7,287 nt of DNA from an uncultured Dehalococcoidia bacterium. GTDB lineage: Bacteria; Chloroflexota; Dehalococcoidia; Tepidiformales; Tepidiformaceae. This document shows positions 5,912 through 7,287 of this stretch, piece after piece. Location: contig CALMIW010000248.1 of the NCBI GenBank assembly GCA_937864275.1, positions 1 through 7,287 of the forward strand. Reading direction: 5' to 3'. A program made the position numbers and the translations under genes. The notes beneath the pieces were generated by a model. It searched no databases. It saw only the letters and a program-made list of their open reading frames with translations, and was not told where the DNA came from. The number at the start of each line of letters is the position of its first letter. The stretch's first letter is position 1.

Positions 5912-5917
5912 CCCTCC
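5912..5917 (-). promoter_or_regulatory. Ribosome binding site that sets the hisC start
   Basis: On the minus strand this reads GGAGGG, a near-perfect Shine-Dalgarno sequence. The core GGAGG is eight bases from the ATG at 5904 but only two from the GTG at 5910, which favours the ATG. It lies four bases downstream of the stem-loop at 5921-5944, read on the minus strand. Confidence 0.8.
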
Positions 5918-5920
5918 GAC

Positions 5921-5944
5921 TCACGGGCCGAAGCGAGGCCGTGA
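5921..5944 (-). other. Stem-loop between hisD and hisC
   Basis: On the plus strand, TCACGGGCC (5921-5929) and GGCCGTGA (5937-5944) pair over eight base pairs with one bulged G and a seven-base loop (GAAGCGA). In the hisDC transcript the hairpin would sit between the hisD stop and the hisC ribosome binding site. No U-run follows on the minus strand, so it does not look like an intrinsic terminator. It could affect message stability or hisC translation; that role is inference. Confidence 0.55.
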
Positions 5945-5959
5945 ATCCTGCTTGATGAT

Positions 5960-7285
5960 CTATCGCCCCTGGAGGCGCTTCTCCACGGCGTGCGCGTGGC
6001 CGGTGAGGCCCTCGGCCCGTGCGATGATCGCCGCGTAGTGGTTCAACTCTTCCATGTCGTCCTCGGGAAGGTTTACGACTGCCATCTTCTTCAGGAAGTC
6101 GTGGACCCCGAGCGGGCCGCTCCAGCGCGCGCTGCCGCCAGTGGGCATGGTGTGGCTCGGGCCGGCGGTGTAGTCGCCGACAGCCTCCGGCGACGCTTCG
6201 CCGAGGAAGAGGCCACCCGCGTTCTTGACCTTGTGTGCGTAGGCCGAGGGGTTCTCCACACAGAGGCACAGGTGTTCCGGGGCGTAGTAGTTCGCCAGCT
6301 CGATCGCGTGGTCGATGTCGTTGGTCAGGATGCATCCGCCGCGCCCGTCGAACGCCGCGCGCGCGATTTTCGCCCGCTCCAGGGTGCGAAGCTGCCGCTC
6401 GATCGCGGCAGCGACGTTGTCGGCAAGGTAGTGCGACGGCGTGAGCAGGATCGGGCTCGCCAGTGCATCGTGTTCTGCCTGCGCGATGAGGTCCGCGGCG
6501 ACGAACTCGGCGTTCGCGCTCTCGTCGGCGATGATGACGGTCTCGGTCGGACCGTAAATGCTGTCGATGCCGACATCGCCGAAGACCTGGCGCTTGGCGA
6601 TGGTGACGAAGAGGCCGCCGGGGCCGGCGATCTTGTCGACGCGGGGGATGGTTTCCGTGCCGTAGGCGAACGCGGCGACGCCCTGCGCGCCGCCGGCCTT
6701 GTACACGCCGTCGACGCCCGCGATGTCGGCTGCCACCAGCTTCACCGGGGGGACCGTGCCATCGGGCAGGACCGGGCTGGCGAGGTAGACCTCATCGACG
6801 CCAGCCACGCGCGCCGGGATGGCGCACATGAGCACGGTGCTCGGCAACGGCGCACGCGTGCCGGGAACGTAGATGGCGGCCCTCTGCAGCGGCCGCGTCA
6901 TCTGGCCGAGGCCGTTCTGCTGGAAGTCGAACATGGCTCCGCGAAGCTGGGTCTCGTGGTAGCGGCGGACGCGCTCGGCGGCGAACTTGAGCGCTTCGAT
7001 GAGTTCGTGGTCGAGTGTGTTGTAGGCGGCGGCAATCTCGTCGCGGCTGACCTTCAGGTCGCCGACGGTCGCGCCATCCAGCTTGGAGTTGTAGTAGCGG
7101 ACGGCGTTGTCGCCGTCTTCGCGGACGTCCCGGATGATGCGGCGGACCACCTCATCGGGGCTGAGTTCCTGCCCGAACGTGCGGAACGTCGTCTCGCGCA
7201 TGTCCATCGGCAACTCTTCGGTTTCGAGGGGCCGGCGCGAGAGCAGGAGCTGCTTGCCCTCTTCGGCGTTCCGGATTATCCGCAT
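5960..7285 (-). CDS. hisD: Histidinol dehydrogenase
   Basis: Complete 441-aa HisD, which oxidises L-histidinol to L-histidine in two NAD-dependent steps at a zinc site, the last reactions of the pathway. Visible motifs: 'AAIYVPGTRAPLPSTVLM' (136-153) with 'IPARVAGV' (156-163); 'KAGGAQGVAAFAYGTETIP' (196-214) with 'VDKIAGPG' (216-223); 'VGIDSIYGPTETVIIAD' (238-254). Catalytic and zinc residues are Q269 and H272 ('QAEHD'), E337 and H338 ('APEHL'), D371 ('GDY'), and E425 and H430 ('EGLTGH'), matching the E. coli set as I recall it. These residues argue against a non-histidine paralogue such as sulfopropanediol dehydrogenase. The ATG at 7285 begins 'MRIIRN', a normal HisD start, only two bases from the window end, so upstream signals are not visible. 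The common GPSE is GPTE here. hisC follows after a short gap, which suggests one transcript. Confidence 0.96.
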   Translation of the reverse strand: MRIIRNAEEGKQLLLSRRPLETEELPMDMRETTFRTFGQELSPDEVVRRIIRDVREDGDNAVRYYNSKLDGATVGDLKVSRDEIAAAYNTLDHELIEALKFAAERVRRYHETQLRGAMFDFQQNGLGQMTRPLQRAAIYVPGTRAPLPSTVLMCAIPARVAGVDEVYLASPVLPDGTVPPVKLVAADIAGVDGVYKAGGAQGVAAFAYGTETIPRVDKIAGPGGLFVTIAKRQVFGDVGIDSIYGPTETVIIADESANAEFVAADLIAQAEHDALASPILLTPSHYLADNVAAAIERQLRTLERAKIARAAFDGRGGCILTNDIDHAIELANYYAPEHLCLCVENPSAYAHKVKNAGGLFLGEASPEAVGDYTAGPSHTMPTGGSARWSGPLGVHDFLKKMAVVNLPEDDMEELNHYAAIIARAEGLTGHAHAVEKRLQGR

Positions 7286-7287
7286 CC

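Noticed and set aside
4723..5955. A 410-codon plus-strand frame opposite hisC.
   Set aside because: It is an antisense shadow of hisC, rich in Arg, His, Asp and Val without any family motif. hisC has all its catalytic residues on the other strand.

Overview
The window is a GC-rich (roughly two-thirds G+C by eye) bacterial chromosomal segment with tightly packed genes. It has three parts: a NAD-linked flavin/iron-sulfur (diaphorase) gene pair with a small envelope gene behind it; a three-gene set for histidine biosynthesis on the minus strand; and two small plus-strand genes lying inside that histidine set. A Chloroflexota (Dehalococcoidia-like) source is my best guess. It rests on recalled sequence style (HisC 'LDANENLYG', HisD 'GPTET' in place of the common 'GPSE') and on a possible leaderless start. 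It is low confidence and was not tested by a search.

Bases 1-2195 (+) hold a NuoE/FdsG-like [2Fe-2S] protein, cut by the left window edge, and a NuoF/FdsB-like FMN/[4Fe-4S] protein joined by a 4-base ATGA overlap. Together they form an NADH-oxidising or NAD-reducing electron-transfer module. The large subunit starts with a thioredoxin-like domain that has lost most of its cluster cysteines, as I recall for the beta subunit of cytosolic NAD-dependent formate dehydrogenases. No catalytic partner follows, so the partner is upstream of the window, elsewhere or absent. Bases 2223-2849 (+) encode a predicted exported, C-terminally anchored protein whose mature N-terminus would be Cys-Ser-Cys, with four cysteines spaced like those of the TIMP/netrin-like fold.

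Bases 2952-7285 (-) hold hisD, hisC and hisB, read from right to left: histidinol dehydrogenase, histidinol-phosphate aminotransferase and imidazoleglycerol-phosphate dehydratase. hisD and hisC are 49-55 bases apart, with a stem-loop and a strong ribosome binding site between them. hisB is separated from hisC by two genes on the opposite strand: a YdhR-like small alpha/beta-barrel protein (3663-3980) and a divergent SGNH/GDSL-hydrolase-like protein (about 4043-4837). The latter ends in a stop codon interlocked with that of hisC.

The three His enzymes catalyse non-contiguous steps of one pathway: HisB makes imidazole-acetol phosphate, HisC transaminates it, and HisD oxidises histidinol to histidine. 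All three keep the key active-site residues I looked for. I see no mobile element, CRISPR array, tRNA or rRNA, and no gene-free stretch over 300 bases. The points most worth a second look are the divergent diaphorase, the TIMP-like envelope protein and the interrupted his cluster.
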